A model generated the notes under the pieces. The model saw only the letters and a program-made list of their open reading frames with translations, had not been told where the DNA came from and made no database searches. A program made the position numbers and the translations under genes. Positions 32,060-39,985 of a stretch of 47,750 nucleotides of DNA are shown here, piece by piece. The stretch spans positions 1 through 47,750 of the forward strand of contig CALWRM010000010.1 of NCBI GenBank assembly GCA_944383925.1. Reading direction: 5' to 3'. This DNA comes from an uncultured Clostridia bacterium. Lineage in GTDB: Bacteria; Bacillota; Clostridia; Christensenellales; UBA1750. Within the stretch, counting starts at the first letter, position 1. Every line of letters begins with the position of its first letter.

Positions 32060-33025
32060 CTAGGAAGGGGCGCGCAGATAGTCCCGGATCGTGGAGCGCA
32101 GCTGGTCCAGGCCGCTGTGTTCCGGCGCGAAGCCCAGCTCCCCGGCGGCGCGGCCATGGTCCAGGGCGTAGCGGAAGGCGTGGCCCGGCCGGTCCTGGAC
32201 ATGGACCAACAGCTCCGCCGGCAGGCCGGCCTCCTCCAACACCAGGGAGGCCACGCGCCGGTTGCTCAGCTCCAGGCCGGAGCCTAGGTTGTAGGGCCGG
32301 CCGGGCTGGCCATGCTCCAGGCAGAGCAGCAGCCCCCGGCAGTGGTCCGATACGTGGATCCACTCCCGCACCTGCTCGCCGCTGCCATACAGCGGGAGCG
32401 CGCGGCCGGCGGCGGCATGGCGGCAGAGGGTGGGGAGCAGCTTTTCGCCGTGCTGCAAGGGGCCGAAGTTGTTGCAGCAGCGGGTCACCAGCGCGGGAAA
32501 GCCGTGGGTGCGGCAGAAGGCCAGGGCGGCCAGATCCGCGCCCGCCTTGGAGGCCGCGTAGGGACTGTTGGGCCGCAGGGGGCTGTCCTCCGTGAAGCGC
32601 CCCTCCGCCCCCAGGGCGCCGTACACCTCGTCCGTGGAGACCAAGAGGAAGCGCCGCCGGCCCGCCCCGGGCCCCCAGGCCCGCCTGGCGGCCTCCAGCA
32701 GCTGCTGCGTGCCCAATGTGTTGGTGCGGAAAAACTCCGCGCCGTCGCCGATGGAACGGTCCACGTGGGACTGGGCCGCGAAGTGCACCACGCAGCGGAA
32801 GTCCTCCTGGGCAAAGAGGGCGTCCAGCAGGCGGCGGTCGCAAACGTCCCCTTGGACGAAGCGGTAGCCCGCGCCCTCCTGAAGGTCCTTCAGCCGCCTA
32901 AGATCCGCCGCATAGGAAAGCAGATCCAGGTTCACCAGCCGAAGCTGTGGACGCCGCGCCCGCAGCAGGCGCAAAAACGCCGACCCAATAAAGCCCGCGC
33001 CGCCCGTAACCAGCCAAGTCTCCAC
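32060..33025 (-). CDS. rfbB: dTDP-glucose 4,6-dehydratase
   Basis: A 321-aa extended short-chain dehydrogenase. The NAD motif is TGGAGFIGS (8-16), catalytic residues lie in VSTDEVYG and YAASKAG, and TRCCNNFGPLQHGEKLLPT is the RfbB hallmark. It converts dTDP-glucose to dTDP-4-keto-6-deoxyglucose for deoxysugar synthesis. The other rml genes are absent from the window, so it is an isolated copy. The gene has its own promoter at 33063-33091. A related NDP-sugar dehydratase is possible. Confidence 0.85.
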   Translation of the reverse strand: METWLVTGGAGFIGSAFLRLLRARRPQLRLVNLDLLSYAADLRRLKDLQEGAGYRFVQGDVCDRRLLDALFAQEDFRCVVHFAAQSHVDRSIGDGAEFFRTNTLGTQQLLEAARRAWGPGAGRRRFLLVSTDEVYGALGAEGRFTEDSPLRPNSPYAASKAGADLAALAFCRTHGFPALVTRCCNNFGPLQHGEKLLPTLCRHAAAGRALPLYGSGEQVREWIHVSDHCRGLLLCLEHGQPGRPYNLGSGLELSNRRVASLVLEEAGLPAELLVHVQDRPGHAFRYALDHGRAAGELGFAPEHSGLDQLRSTIRDYLRAPS

Positions 33026-33062
33026 AAAAAGTCCCCCTTGTTTGCGCGCTTTTCACAAAATA

Positions 33063-33091
33063 AGCATAGCAAAGCCCCGCGCACTTGACAA
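33063..33091 (-). promoter_or_regulatory. Promoter of rfbB, overlapping the ABC-F promoter
   Basis: On the minus strand TTGTCA and TATGCT are 17 bp apart with TGC before the -10. Its -35 shares the bases CTTGACAAG with the plus-strand promoter. Confidence 0.85.
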
Positions 33092-33113
33092 GCGCCTTCT
33101 CGTCTGGTATACA
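33085..33113 (+). promoter_or_regulatory. Promoter of the ABC-F gene
   Basis: Consensus TTGACA (33085-33090) and TATACA (33108-33113) are 17 bp apart with TGG before the -10. The coding start is about 220 bases downstream, leaving a long leader. Confidence 0.88.
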
Positions 33114-33166
33114 AAGGAGGAAACAAACCCCCAGACCGGGGTGGGAAGGGAGCACGAGGGTTCGGA

Positions 33167-33181
33167 ATGAGGAAGAACTAA
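33167..33181 (+). CDS. Four-codon upstream ORF (MRKN) in the ABC-F leader
   Basis: ATG-AGG-AAG-AAC-TAA lies in the leader with GAGGG 6 bases upstream. Very short upstream ORFs in leaders of antibiotic-responsive ABC-F genes are known to sense stalled ribosomes. Here the sequence only shows the ORF and a following terminator hairpin; translation is inferred. Confidence 0.45.
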   Translation: MRKN

Positions 33182-33237
33182 GCGGCTGGCTGGAAAGACC
33201 AAGGCGGGCGTTCCGTTGGGGCGCGCCGCGTTTTCCG

Positions 33238-33283
33238 GCGCCGCTGGTTCCGTTGCCCGCATTCCAGCTCGGTGCTTTTTTTT
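33238..33283 (+). promoter_or_regulatory. Intrinsic terminator/attenuator in the ABC-F leader
   Basis: GCGCC-GCTGG (33238-33247) pairs with CCAGC-TC-GGTGC (33264-33275), with a TC bulge and 16-base loop, followed by eight T (33276-33283). The upstream segment GGCTGGCTGG (33184-33193) could pair with CCAGC instead and act as antiterminator. It lies 55 bases before the ABC-F start. Confidence 0.7.
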
Positions 33284-33338
33284 GCGCGCGCAAGGGCCAT
33301 TTGGCGCCAGGACCTCATGAAAAAAGGAGGGGCGTCCT

Positions 33339-34865
33339 ATGGCCCTTTTGCATGCGAGAAATTTGACGAAAAGCTATGGGGAGATCAGCGTGTTGCGAGG
33401 CGTTTCCCTGGATCTGGAGCCCAAATGCCGGGCGGCCCTGGTGGGCGACAACGGCTGCGGCAAGTCCACGCTGCTGCGCCTCTTGGCCGGCCTGGAATCC
33501 CCGGACGGCGGCGTCCTTCGGCGGAGCGCCTCGGCGCTGCTGCTGGACCAGCGCAAGGAACTGGACGGCGCGGCCCTGCCGGAGGAGGGCAGGCAAAGAA
33601 GGGCGGAGGGACTGTTTTCCGCCACGGAGCTGCCTGGGGAGGAGACGGCCTCCGGCGGGGAAAGGATGAAGCTGGCCCTGAGCCGGGCCCTGGCCTGCGG
33701 CGCGGAGCTGCTGCTGCTGGACGAACCCACCAACGACCTGGACTTTGACGGCACGCGCCAGCTGCTCCAGCTGTTGCGCGGGTATCCGGGCGGCGTGCTG
33801 GCGGTGTCCCATGACCGCTACTTTCTCGATCAGCTGGCGGAGGTCTGCTTCGAGCTGGAGGACGGCGTCCTGCAGCGCTACCAGGGCGGTTACAGCGACT
33901 ACCGCCGGGAGAGGGAGCGCAGGCGGTCCGCCGCCCAAAAGCGCTTTGAGGAGGAGCGGAAGGAGCAGGAGCGCATCCGCCAGGCCATCCGCCAGAGCGA
34001 GGCCTGGGCCGAGAAGGCCCACCGCCAGTCCACCCAAGCGGACGGCTCCGGGCTCAAGATGGGCAAGAAGGAGGAGCGCCGGGCCAAGGCCAAGAAGCTG
34101 GACCGCCAGGCCAAGGCCAAGACCAAGCGCCTGGAGAGGCAGCTCCAGCAGGCCGCGCCGGCCCCGCCGGAGGAGAGGCGCGTGTTCTTGCGCCTGGAGG
34201 GCGGGGGACAGGGCGGCCGGCGGATCCTACAGGCCCAGGGCCTGGCGCTGGGGTATGCGGGCAAGACACTGGCTGTGGGCGCGGACTTCTTTTTGCTGCG
34301 CGGCGAGCGCATGGCCGTTTTCGGCCCCAATGGCTGCGGCAAGTCCACCCTGCTCCATACGATCCTGGGCCGCACGGCCCCGCTGGCCGGCGAGCTTTGG
34401 CTTTCGCCGGGCCTGGATGTGGGCGTGCTGGAACAGGGAGAGGAAGGCTTGCCCGAGGGGATGGAGGCGTTGGCCTTTTTGCGGGAAATGCTGGGGCCGG
34501 TGGACGGCCGGGCCCGCTCGCTGCTCCACCAGCTGGGCTTGGATAGGCGCCATTTGGGGCAGAGGATCGCCAGCTTGTCCCTCGGGGAGAGGATGAAGCT
34601 CAAGCTTTCCCTGCTGCTGTTGCAGGGGCACGAGCTGCTGCTTCTGGACGAGCCCACCACCTGCCTGGACGCCAGCGCCCGGGACGCCCTGGAGAACGCC
34701 CTGCTGCAATATGGGGGCACGCTGCTGTTGGTCTCCCACGACGTCTACTTCCTCAGCCGGCTTTGCGACCGCTGCCTGCTGTTCGAAGAGGGAACGCTTC
34801 GCCGCGACGAACACCCCTTTGCGCAGCTGCTTTCCGGCATGGAAGAGGAATTGTATCATAAATGA
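33339..34865 (+). CDS. ABC-F ATPase, ribosomal-protection type
   Basis: A 508-aa soluble protein with two ABC domains and no membrane segments. The first Walker A is GDNGCGKST (about 37-45) with signature SGGER and LLLLDEPTNDLD. The second is GPNGCGKST with SLGER and LLLLDEPTTCLD. Between them lies a highly charged linker (roughly 185-280). The size and domain layout match antibiotic-resistance ABC-F proteins (Vga/Lsa/Msr/VmlR group), which dislodge drugs from the ribosome. Housekeeping ABC-F translation factors are the alternative. AAAGGAGGGGCG precedes the ATG. Leader control as in known inducible ABC-F genes supports the resistance role. Confidence 0.85.
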   Translation: MALLHARNLTKSYGEISVLRGVSLDLEPKCRAALVGDNGCGKSTLLRLLAGLESPDGGVLRRSASALLLDQRKELDGAALPEEGRQRRAEGLFSATELPGEETASGGERMKLALSRALACGAELLLLDEPTNDLDFDGTRQLLQLLRGYPGGVLAVSHDRYFLDQLAEVCFELEDGVLQRYQGGYSDYRRERERRRSAAQKRFEEERKEQERIRQAIRQSEAWAEKAHRQSTQADGSGLKMGKKEERRAKAKKLDRQAKAKTKRLERQLQQAAPAPPEERRVFLRLEGGGQGGRRILQAQGLALGYAGKTLAVGADFFLLRGERMAVFGPNGCGKSTLLHTILGRTAPLAGELWLSPGLDVGVLEQGEEGLPEGMEALAFLREMLGPVDGRARSLLHQLGLDRRHLGQRIASLSLGERMKLKLSLLLLQGHELLLLDEPTTCLDASARDALENALLQYGGTLLLVSHDVYFLSRLCDRCLLFEEGTLRRDEHPFAQLLSGMEEELYHK

Positions 34866-34895
34866 AAGCTTTTCTGGAGAATTGTTCGTTTTGCC

Positions 34896-34924
34896 TTGCA
34901 CTGGACGGACCTTTGCGCTATGAT
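34896..34924 (+). promoter_or_regulatory. Promoter upstream of the MacB-like ABC operon
   Basis: TTGCAC (34896-34901) and TATGAT (34919-34924) are 17 bp apart. Confidence 0.8.
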
Positions 34925-34925
34925 G

Positions 34926-34944
34926 TTGGCGGTGAGTCCGCCAA
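34926..34944. promoter_or_regulatory. Inverted repeat at the transcription start
   Basis: TTGGCGG and CCGCCAA flank TGAGT directly behind the -10 box. This is a good position for a repressor operator, or a stabilising 5' RNA hairpin. Confidence 0.5.
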
Positions 34945-35021
34945 AGTGTTGCGAAAGTGTGGAAGGGTGGAAACATTTTTGAAGGCTTTCCAACATCTTT
35001 CTGAAACATAAATGGGCAAAG

Positions 35022-35049
35022 ATCGTCTATCGTTTATAGATGATTTTTT
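35022..35049 (+). terminator. Intrinsic terminator in the leader of the MacB-like operon
   Basis: ATCGTCTAT pairs with ATAGATGAT (9 bp, one G-U) around CGTTT, followed by TTTTT. It lies about 115 bases after the promoter and 75 bases before the first gene. It may be an attenuator or the end of a small RNA. Confidence 0.65.
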
Positions 35050-35124
35050 CCATTCCCCAAGGGGGGATGGAAATGCGGGAGTTGGCTGCGAGGGCCTTTT
35101 GCCCGCCGGAAGGAGGCGCATGGG

Positions 35125-35880
35125 TTGGAACCCATCATCAAGCTGAGAAACCTGGTGAAGGTCTACCACGTCGGCGACGAAAAGCTTCGGGCGCTGGATG
35201 GGGTGAACCTGGACGTATATCCCGGCGAGTTTTTGTGCATCGTCGGCCGGTCGGGCAGCGGCAAGTCCACCCTGCTCAACATGTTGGCCGGCCTGGAAAA
35301 ACCCACGAGGGGAGCCATACAGATCGCCGGAGAACGCCTGGACAAGATGAACGAAAGCCAGCTGGTGCGCTTCCGTCTGCAGCATGTCGGCTTCATCTTC
35401 CAACAGTTCAACCTCTTTCCCTCGCTCACGGCTCTGGAAAACGTGACGATGCCCCTGGTGTATAGAGGGGTTGCCCCGAAGGTGCGAAAGAAAAAGGCGC
35501 TGGCCATTCTCAAACAGCTGGGGTTGAGCACCCACGTGAAGCACAAGCCCTCCCAGATGTCCGGCGGACAGCAGCAGAGGGTGGGCATCGCAAGGGCGCT
35601 GGTCGCCTCGCCCGAGATCGTCTTTGCGGACGAGCCCACGGGCAACCTGGATTCGCGCACCAGCGACGAGATCCTCGGCCTCATCAAGGAAATTGCCCGG
35701 AAAAACGGCGCCACGCTCATCATGGTGACCCATGACAACTCCATCGCCGAGCGCGCGGACCGCGTGGTACGCCTGCTGGACGGCAAGATCATCGAGATCA
35801 TCGACAACAGGCAAAACGCCCAAGAACAACCCCAAGCCCCACAAAACAACCAGAGCCCAAAGGAGGAACTACCCGCATGA
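35125..35880 (+). CDS. ABC transporter ATP-binding protein, LolD/MacB type
   Basis: A 251-aa ATPase. Walker A is GRSGSGKST (about 41-49), the signature is SGGQQQR, and Walker B is IVFADEPTGNLD. The C-terminal tail after residue 230 is Gln/Asn/Pro-rich. I chose TTG at 35125 (AAGGAGG is 8 bases upstream). The ATG at 35120 is out of frame and encodes only eight codons. The stop overlaps the next start as ATGA. Together with the secreted protein and the FtsX-like permease it forms a MacB-like system, probably working on envelope or peptide substrates rather than small-molecule import. Confidence 0.92.
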   Translation: MEPIIKLRNLVKVYHVGDEKLRALDGVNLDVYPGEFLCIVGRSGSGKSTLLNMLAGLEKPTRGAIQIAGERLDKMNESQLVRFRLQHVGFIFQQFNLFPSLTALENVTMPLVYRGVAPKVRKKKALAILKQLGLSTHVKHKPSQMSGGQQQRVGIARALVASPEIVFADEPTGNLDSRTSDEILGLIKEIARKNGATLIMVTHDNSIAERADRVVRLLDGKIIEIIDNRQNAQEQPQAPQNNQSPKEELPA

Positions 35881-37334
35881 ACGCCTTGAAGAAAACCCTG
35901 CTGCCGCTGCTGCTGGCATGCCTGCTGCTCGTGCCCATGTTTGCCTTGGCCGCCGAAGACGACGAGTCCGGTATCAGCGGAACCCAGATTTCCGGCGGCT
36001 TTAAGGATCTGCCGGACCAGATCACGGCCGTGCAACGCCCCATCGCCGTGGACAGCGATATCCACTATATCGATATCCAGGTCTCCTTGAAGTACAAGAT
36101 CTACGAGGCCCTTAACCGCAATCCCTTTAAGTACTTTACCATTACCCCGGAGTTTGACGACAGCATCAAGGACCTGTTCGTCTTCGATAAGTCCAACTAC
36201 ACCCAGTATATCAGCGACCTGGTCGTCGTCACCGACGAGGAGGGCAACTACATCGAGGACTACTTCTCCTTCCCCTTCTGGGTCAAGGAGGACGCCATCA
36301 ACGGCAATTACACCATGAACTTCAAGGTGAAGTTCCTCAACTTCTACGCCGATGTGAACCAGGAACAGCCGGAAGAGGCCACCATCCCCGTGCACTTCCG
36401 CATCGAAAACGGCAAGGACGCCCCCAAGACCTCCGATGGCGGCTCCTCGGACGGCACGCCGGAGAAGAACCCCTCCACCGCCATGCTGCTGCTGGAAAGC
36501 TACACCCTCAACCCCGAGGATGTGGTGGCCGGCGATGAGTTCGACCTCACCTTTGTGTTCCGCAACACCACCTCCAAGACCATCTACGACATCAAGGCCA
36601 CCTTGTCCAATGAGCTAAATACCCTGTTGCCCGCCAACGGTTCCAGCACCATCTACATCGAAAAGATCGCCGCCGACGAGACCGCAGAGGCCACGGTGCG
36701 GATGCGTTCCACCCCCAATTGCGGCATCGAACCGGCTGTGTTGAAGGTTGCCTACAACTATGTGCAGTCTAAGCTGGCCTACGAAGGCTCCGACTCCATC
36801 ACCCTGCCCGTGCGCCAGCTGCCAAACCTGTCCCTGGACACCCCCTATTATCCCACCGAGGTGTACCAAGGCGATGCGGTGAACCTGATGATGAACCTGT
36901 TCAACAAGGGCAAGTCCACCATCTATAACGTGACCGTTTCCCTGGAGAGCGACGGCCTGCGCGCCGAGGAAACCTACTTTGCTGGCAACATGGATTCCGG
37001 CGCCTCCAAGTCCTACGACGTGATGGCCTACACCATGGACGGCGTCAGCGGGCCCGTCACCGGCAACATCGTGGTCACCTATGAGGACGACTACGGCGTG
37101 GAGACCCGCAAGGAGGTCCCCATCAGCCTCAACGTCATCGCCATGGACTACGGCATGGACGAGCCCGTCGTGGACATCCCCGTGGATGTGGAGCCCGTGC
37201 AAACCGGCATGCCCCTGTGGGGCTGGATCGCCATCGGCGGCGGCGTGGCGGTGGTCGCGCTGGTGATCGTGCTGCTGGTCGTGAAGAGGGCCAAGCGCAA
37301 GAAGAATGAGGAAATGGACGATGAGATGGACTGA
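35877..37334 (+). CDS. Exported, membrane-anchored CARDB-like adaptor protein
   Basis: A 485-aa protein with an N-terminal signal peptide (KKTLLPLLLACLLLVPMFAL, cleavage near ALAAED). The extracellular region is rich in beta strands, with COG1361/CARDB-like repeats from about 210 (LLLESYTLNPEDVVAGDEFD) and 330. A C-terminal transmembrane helix lies near 447-468 (WGWIAIGGGVAVVALVIVLL), followed by a Lys-rich cytosolic tail. It lies between the ATPase and permease and overlaps both. This suggests a three-part system in which it acts as the outer-face adaptor, analogous to but unrelated in sequence to MacA. Function unproven. Confidence 0.8.
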   Translation: MNALKKTLLPLLLACLLLVPMFALAAEDDESGISGTQISGGFKDLPDQITAVQRPIAVDSDIHYIDIQVSLKYKIYEALNRNPFKYFTITPEFDDSIKDLFVFDKSNYTQYISDLVVVTDEEGNYIEDYFSFPFWVKEDAINGNYTMNFKVKFLNFYADVNQEQPEEATIPVHFRIENGKDAPKTSDGGSSDGTPEKNPSTAMLLLESYTLNPEDVVAGDEFDLTFVFRNTTSKTIYDIKATLSNELNTLLPANGSSTIYIEKIAADETAEATVRMRSTPNCGIEPAVLKVAYNYVQSKLAYEGSDSITLPVRQLPNLSLDTPYYPTEVYQGDAVNLMMNLFNKGKSTIYNVTVSLESDGLRAEETYFAGNMDSGASKSYDVMAYTMDGVSGPVTGNIVVTYEDDYGVETRKEVPISLNVIAMDYGMDEPVVDIPVDVEPVQTGMPLWGWIAIGGGVAVVALVIVLLVVKRAKRKKNEEMDDEMD

Positions 37335-38637
37335 CCTGCTGCGGATGAGCGCCCAGAACCTGTGGAGGCGCAAGCTGCGCACCATCCTGACCATGGTGGG
37401 CGTCATGATCGGCACCGCCTCCATCGTGGTGATGGTCTCCCTGGGCATCGGCATCAACCAAGGTTACATCGACTCCCTTTCGGAAACCGGCGAGCTGACG
37501 CGCATCCAGATCAGCTCCCAGCTCTATTGGAGCTCCAACAACAACGCCGTCGTCTATCTGGACGACGAAACCACCGTCAAGGCCCAGAAGCTGGACGATA
37601 CCATGATCCGCAAGATCTCCGCCCTGGACCATGTGGAATCCGTTTCGCCCTACATGTCCTTCTACAACTTTCAGGTGCGCACCGGCAAGCTGCAAAGCTA
37701 TTACGGCCTGCTGGCCGTCAACAGCAGCGCGATCAAGACCCTGAACTTTGAGTTCAAGGAGGGCGGCGGCTTTTCCAGCAGCGCCGGGGAGACCCTGGAG
37801 CTGATCTTGGGCGAGAACACCCTGGCCTCCTTCCGCAAACAGAGCTCCCAGGTGTGGGACAACGAGGCCCCCGATCTGGACTGGCTCAACGAAAAGTTCA
37901 CCGTGGTCCTGCAGGACTACAACAATGCCGACAGCGACGGCAATCCCAAGGAGTATGAGTTCAAGGCCAGGGTTGTCGGCATCGTCAAGGACAACGGCGG
38001 CGACGCAGCCTACAACATCTATACCAACATCGACACCATGAAGCGCATCATACAAAAGCACAAGTCGGTGTTCAAGGATCAGAACATCAAGACCGACCAG
38101 TACGAGCAGGGCTATGTCCGGGTGGACGATTTCAACAACGTGCTGGACGTGCAAAGCCAGATCAAGGAGCTGGGCATCGATGCCTGGTCCTACGCCCAGA
38201 TGATCCAGAGCATGCAGCAGCAGTCCAGATCCTTGCAGCTGATGCTGGGCGGCATCGGGGCCGTGGCCATGCTGGTGGCCGCCATCTCCATCGCCAATAC
38301 CATGCTGATGTCCATCTATGAAAGAACGAAGGAGATCGGCGTGATGAAGGTGCTCGGTTGCCGCATGTCCTCCATCGGCGCCATGTTCCTCTGCGAGGCG
38401 GCCATCATCGGCTTGGTCGGCGGCATCGTGGGCTTGGCCTTCTCCTATGGCATCGGGGCCGTGGTCAACATGGTCCTGGGCGCCAGCGGGGCCTACAGCT
38501 CCTTCCGCTCGGTCATTCCCCTTTGGCTTTGCCTGGTGGGCTTGGGCTTCTCCACGATGGTCGGCGTGCTGGCGGGGCTGTATCCCTCCCAGAGGGCCAT
38601 GCGCCTCTCCGCCTTGGCCGCCATCCGAACCGAATAA
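37321..38637 (+). CDS. ABC transporter permease, MacB/FtsX type
   Basis: A 438-aa permease. The first TM helix follows a Lys/Arg-rich start (LRTILTMVGVMIGTASIVVM). A large extracellular MacB-like domain spans about 45-285. Three C-terminal helices follow, with the FtsX signature SIYERTKEIGVMKVLGC between the first two. I chose ATG at 37321, which has GAGGA about 8 bases upstream; ATG at 37306 in frame would add five residues. It overlaps the upstream gene by 14 bases. It is the last gene of the operon, closed by a strong terminator. Confidence 0.9.
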   Translation: MRWTDLLRMSAQNLWRRKLRTILTMVGVMIGTASIVVMVSLGIGINQGYIDSLSETGELTRIQISSQLYWSSNNNAVVYLDDETTVKAQKLDDTMIRKISALDHVESVSPYMSFYNFQVRTGKLQSYYGLLAVNSSAIKTLNFEFKEGGGFSSSAGETLELILGENTLASFRKQSSQVWDNEAPDLDWLNEKFTVVLQDYNNADSDGNPKEYEFKARVVGIVKDNGGDAAYNIYTNIDTMKRIIQKHKSVFKDQNIKTDQYEQGYVRVDDFNNVLDVQSQIKELGIDAWSYAQMIQSMQQQSRSLQLMLGGIGAVAMLVAAISIANTMLMSIYERTKEIGVMKVLGCRMSSIGAMFLCEAAIIGLVGGIVGLAFSYGIGAVVNMVLGASGAYSSFRSVIPLWLCLVGLGFSTMVGVLAGLYPSQRAMRLSALAAIRTE

Positions 38638-38653
38638 TTCCTCCAAACGATCC

Positions 38654-38690
38654 AAAGGCGGCGTCCGGACCCTGGACGCCGCCTTTTTTT
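38654..38690 (+). terminator. Strong intrinsic terminator after the MacB-like operon
   Basis: AAAGGCGGCGTCC pairs with GGACGCCGCCTTT (13 bp) around GGACCCT, with the T-run continuing to 38690. Confidence 0.95.
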
Positions 38691-38716
38691 GCCCTTTTCC
38701 CAAGGAAAAACGCCCG

Positions 38717-38746
38717 TTGACAAGCGGAATGAAAGCGTGGTATTAT
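38717..38746 (+). promoter_or_regulatory. Promoter of the ABC-2 operon
   Basis: TTGACA (38717-38722) and TATTAT (38741-38746) are 18 bp apart with TGG before the -10. The first gene starts 277 bases later. Confidence 0.8.
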
Positions 38747-38810
38747 ATCCGTCTCACGACCATCCGTACCTCTGGCAGCGGCGTTGCCGCCAAGTACGAA
38801 AAGCGGGCAA

Positions 38811-38841
38811 GGGCTGCATGCAGGGCATGCAGGCCGTTTTT
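38811..38841 (+). promoter_or_regulatory. Terminator-like hairpin in the ABC-2 operon leader
   Basis: GGGCTGCATGC (38811-38821) pairs with GCATGCAGGCC (38825-38835) with one mismatch and an AGG loop, followed by G and five T. It lies between promoter and first gene, so it would act as an attenuator. No clear upstream ORF was seen. Confidence 0.6.
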
Positions 38842-39022
38842 GCGCGCCTAAAAAGAGGCGGGCTTTTCGACGAAGAAAGGGGGGCGGCTGCCAAGGGAAA
38901 AGCGCGTGCAGGCAAAAAAGGCGTTTCGGCAAGGCCGAAGCGCGGCTGCGCGCCGCCGGACAGAAACGGCGGCGCGCAAGAGCGCCGGCCGGCGACGGCC
39001 GGAGAAGGGAGGGATACTACCT
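38842..39022 (+). other. Rest of the ABC-2 leader, GC-rich, no gene
   Basis: About 180 bases with several GC-rich inverted repeats (for example GCGCGCCGCC / GGCGGCGCGC around 38949-38978, and CCGGCC pairs near 38990) and no credible ORF in its own right. It precedes the GGGAGGG ribosome binding site. Confidence 0.4.
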
Positions 39023-39985
39023 ATGCTCATCACATTGGAAAACATTGGAAAGGACTATGTGGTCCACAGGAAGCTGCCCGGCCATGTGCTCAAGCGGGAG
39101 CGCACGCTGGTGCGTGCCCTGGGAGAGGTGAGTTTTTCCATCGACAGGGGCGAAATCGTGGGTTACATCGGCCCCAACGGCGCAGGCAAGTCCACCACCA
39201 TCAAGATCATGTCCGGCATCCTCACGCCCGATCGGGGGCTGTGCCGGGTGGACGGCCGCATTCCCCATAAGGTCCGCAAGGAGCATGTGCGCCACATCGG
39301 CGTGGTGTTCGGCCAACGCTCCTCCCTGTGGTGGGACGTGCCCGTGATCGATTCCTTCAACCTGCTCAGGGATATTTACGGCGTGGACAAGGAGCGCTAT
39401 GGGCGGACGTTGCGCCGCCTGAGCGAGATGTTGGACCTTGGCCCGCTGCTGCGCACGCCCGCCAGGCAGTTGAGCCTGGGCCAGAGGATGCGCTGCGAGG
39501 TGGCGGCCGCCCTGCTGCACGAGCCGGACATCCTCTTTCTGGACGAGCCCACCATCGGCCTGGACGCCGTGAGCAAGCTGGCCGTGCGCGACTTCATCCT
39601 GGAGATCAACCGGGAGCGGGGCGTGACGGTGCTGTTGACCACCCACGACATGCACGACATCGAGGCCCTGGCCAAGCGGGTGATGCTGCTGGGCAAGGGC
39701 GCCCTGCTCTACGACGGCAGCCTGGAGGCCATACGGGAGCGCTATGCCGGCGAAAAGCAGCTCTCCCTGCGCTACGCCCGCGGCCGCCTGCCGGATCGTC
39801 TGGAGGGGGCGCAGATCGTGCAGGCGGACATCGGCCATGCCACGCTGCGCTTCGACCCTTCCAAGACCAGCGCCCAGCGGCTCTTCGCCCAGCTGTCCCA
39901 GCTGGTGGAGCTGCGCGACGTTTCCATCCAGGAGGCCCCCTTGGAAACCGTCATGGCCACGCTGTACAAGGAGATGGGGCTATGA
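39023..39985 (+). CDS. ABC-2 type transporter ATP-binding protein
   Basis: A 320-aa ATPase. Walker A is GPNGAGKST (about 51-59), the signature reads LSLGQRMRCE and Walker B LFLDEPTIGLD. VVFGQRSSLWWDVPV after the Q-loop is characteristic of the group paired with PF06182-type permeases. An accessory C-terminal region (about 245-320) follows the core. I chose ATG at 39023, with GGGAGGG about 12 bases upstream. It overlaps the next gene by ATGA. It exports an unknown substrate. Confidence 0.92.
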   Translation: MLITLENIGKDYVVHRKLPGHVLKRERTLVRALGEVSFSIDRGEIVGYIGPNGAGKSTTIKIMSGILTPDRGLCRVDGRIPHKVRKEHVRHIGVVFGQRSSLWWDVPVIDSFNLLRDIYGVDKERYGRTLRRLSEMLDLGPLLRTPARQLSLGQRMRCEVAAALLHEPDILFLDEPTIGLDAVSKLAVRDFILEINRERGVTVLLTTHDMHDIEALAKRVMLLGKGALLYDGSLEAIRERYAGEKQLSLRYARGRLPDRLEGAQIVQADIGHATLRFDPSKTSAQRLFAQLSQLVELRDVSIQEAPLETVMATLYKEMGL

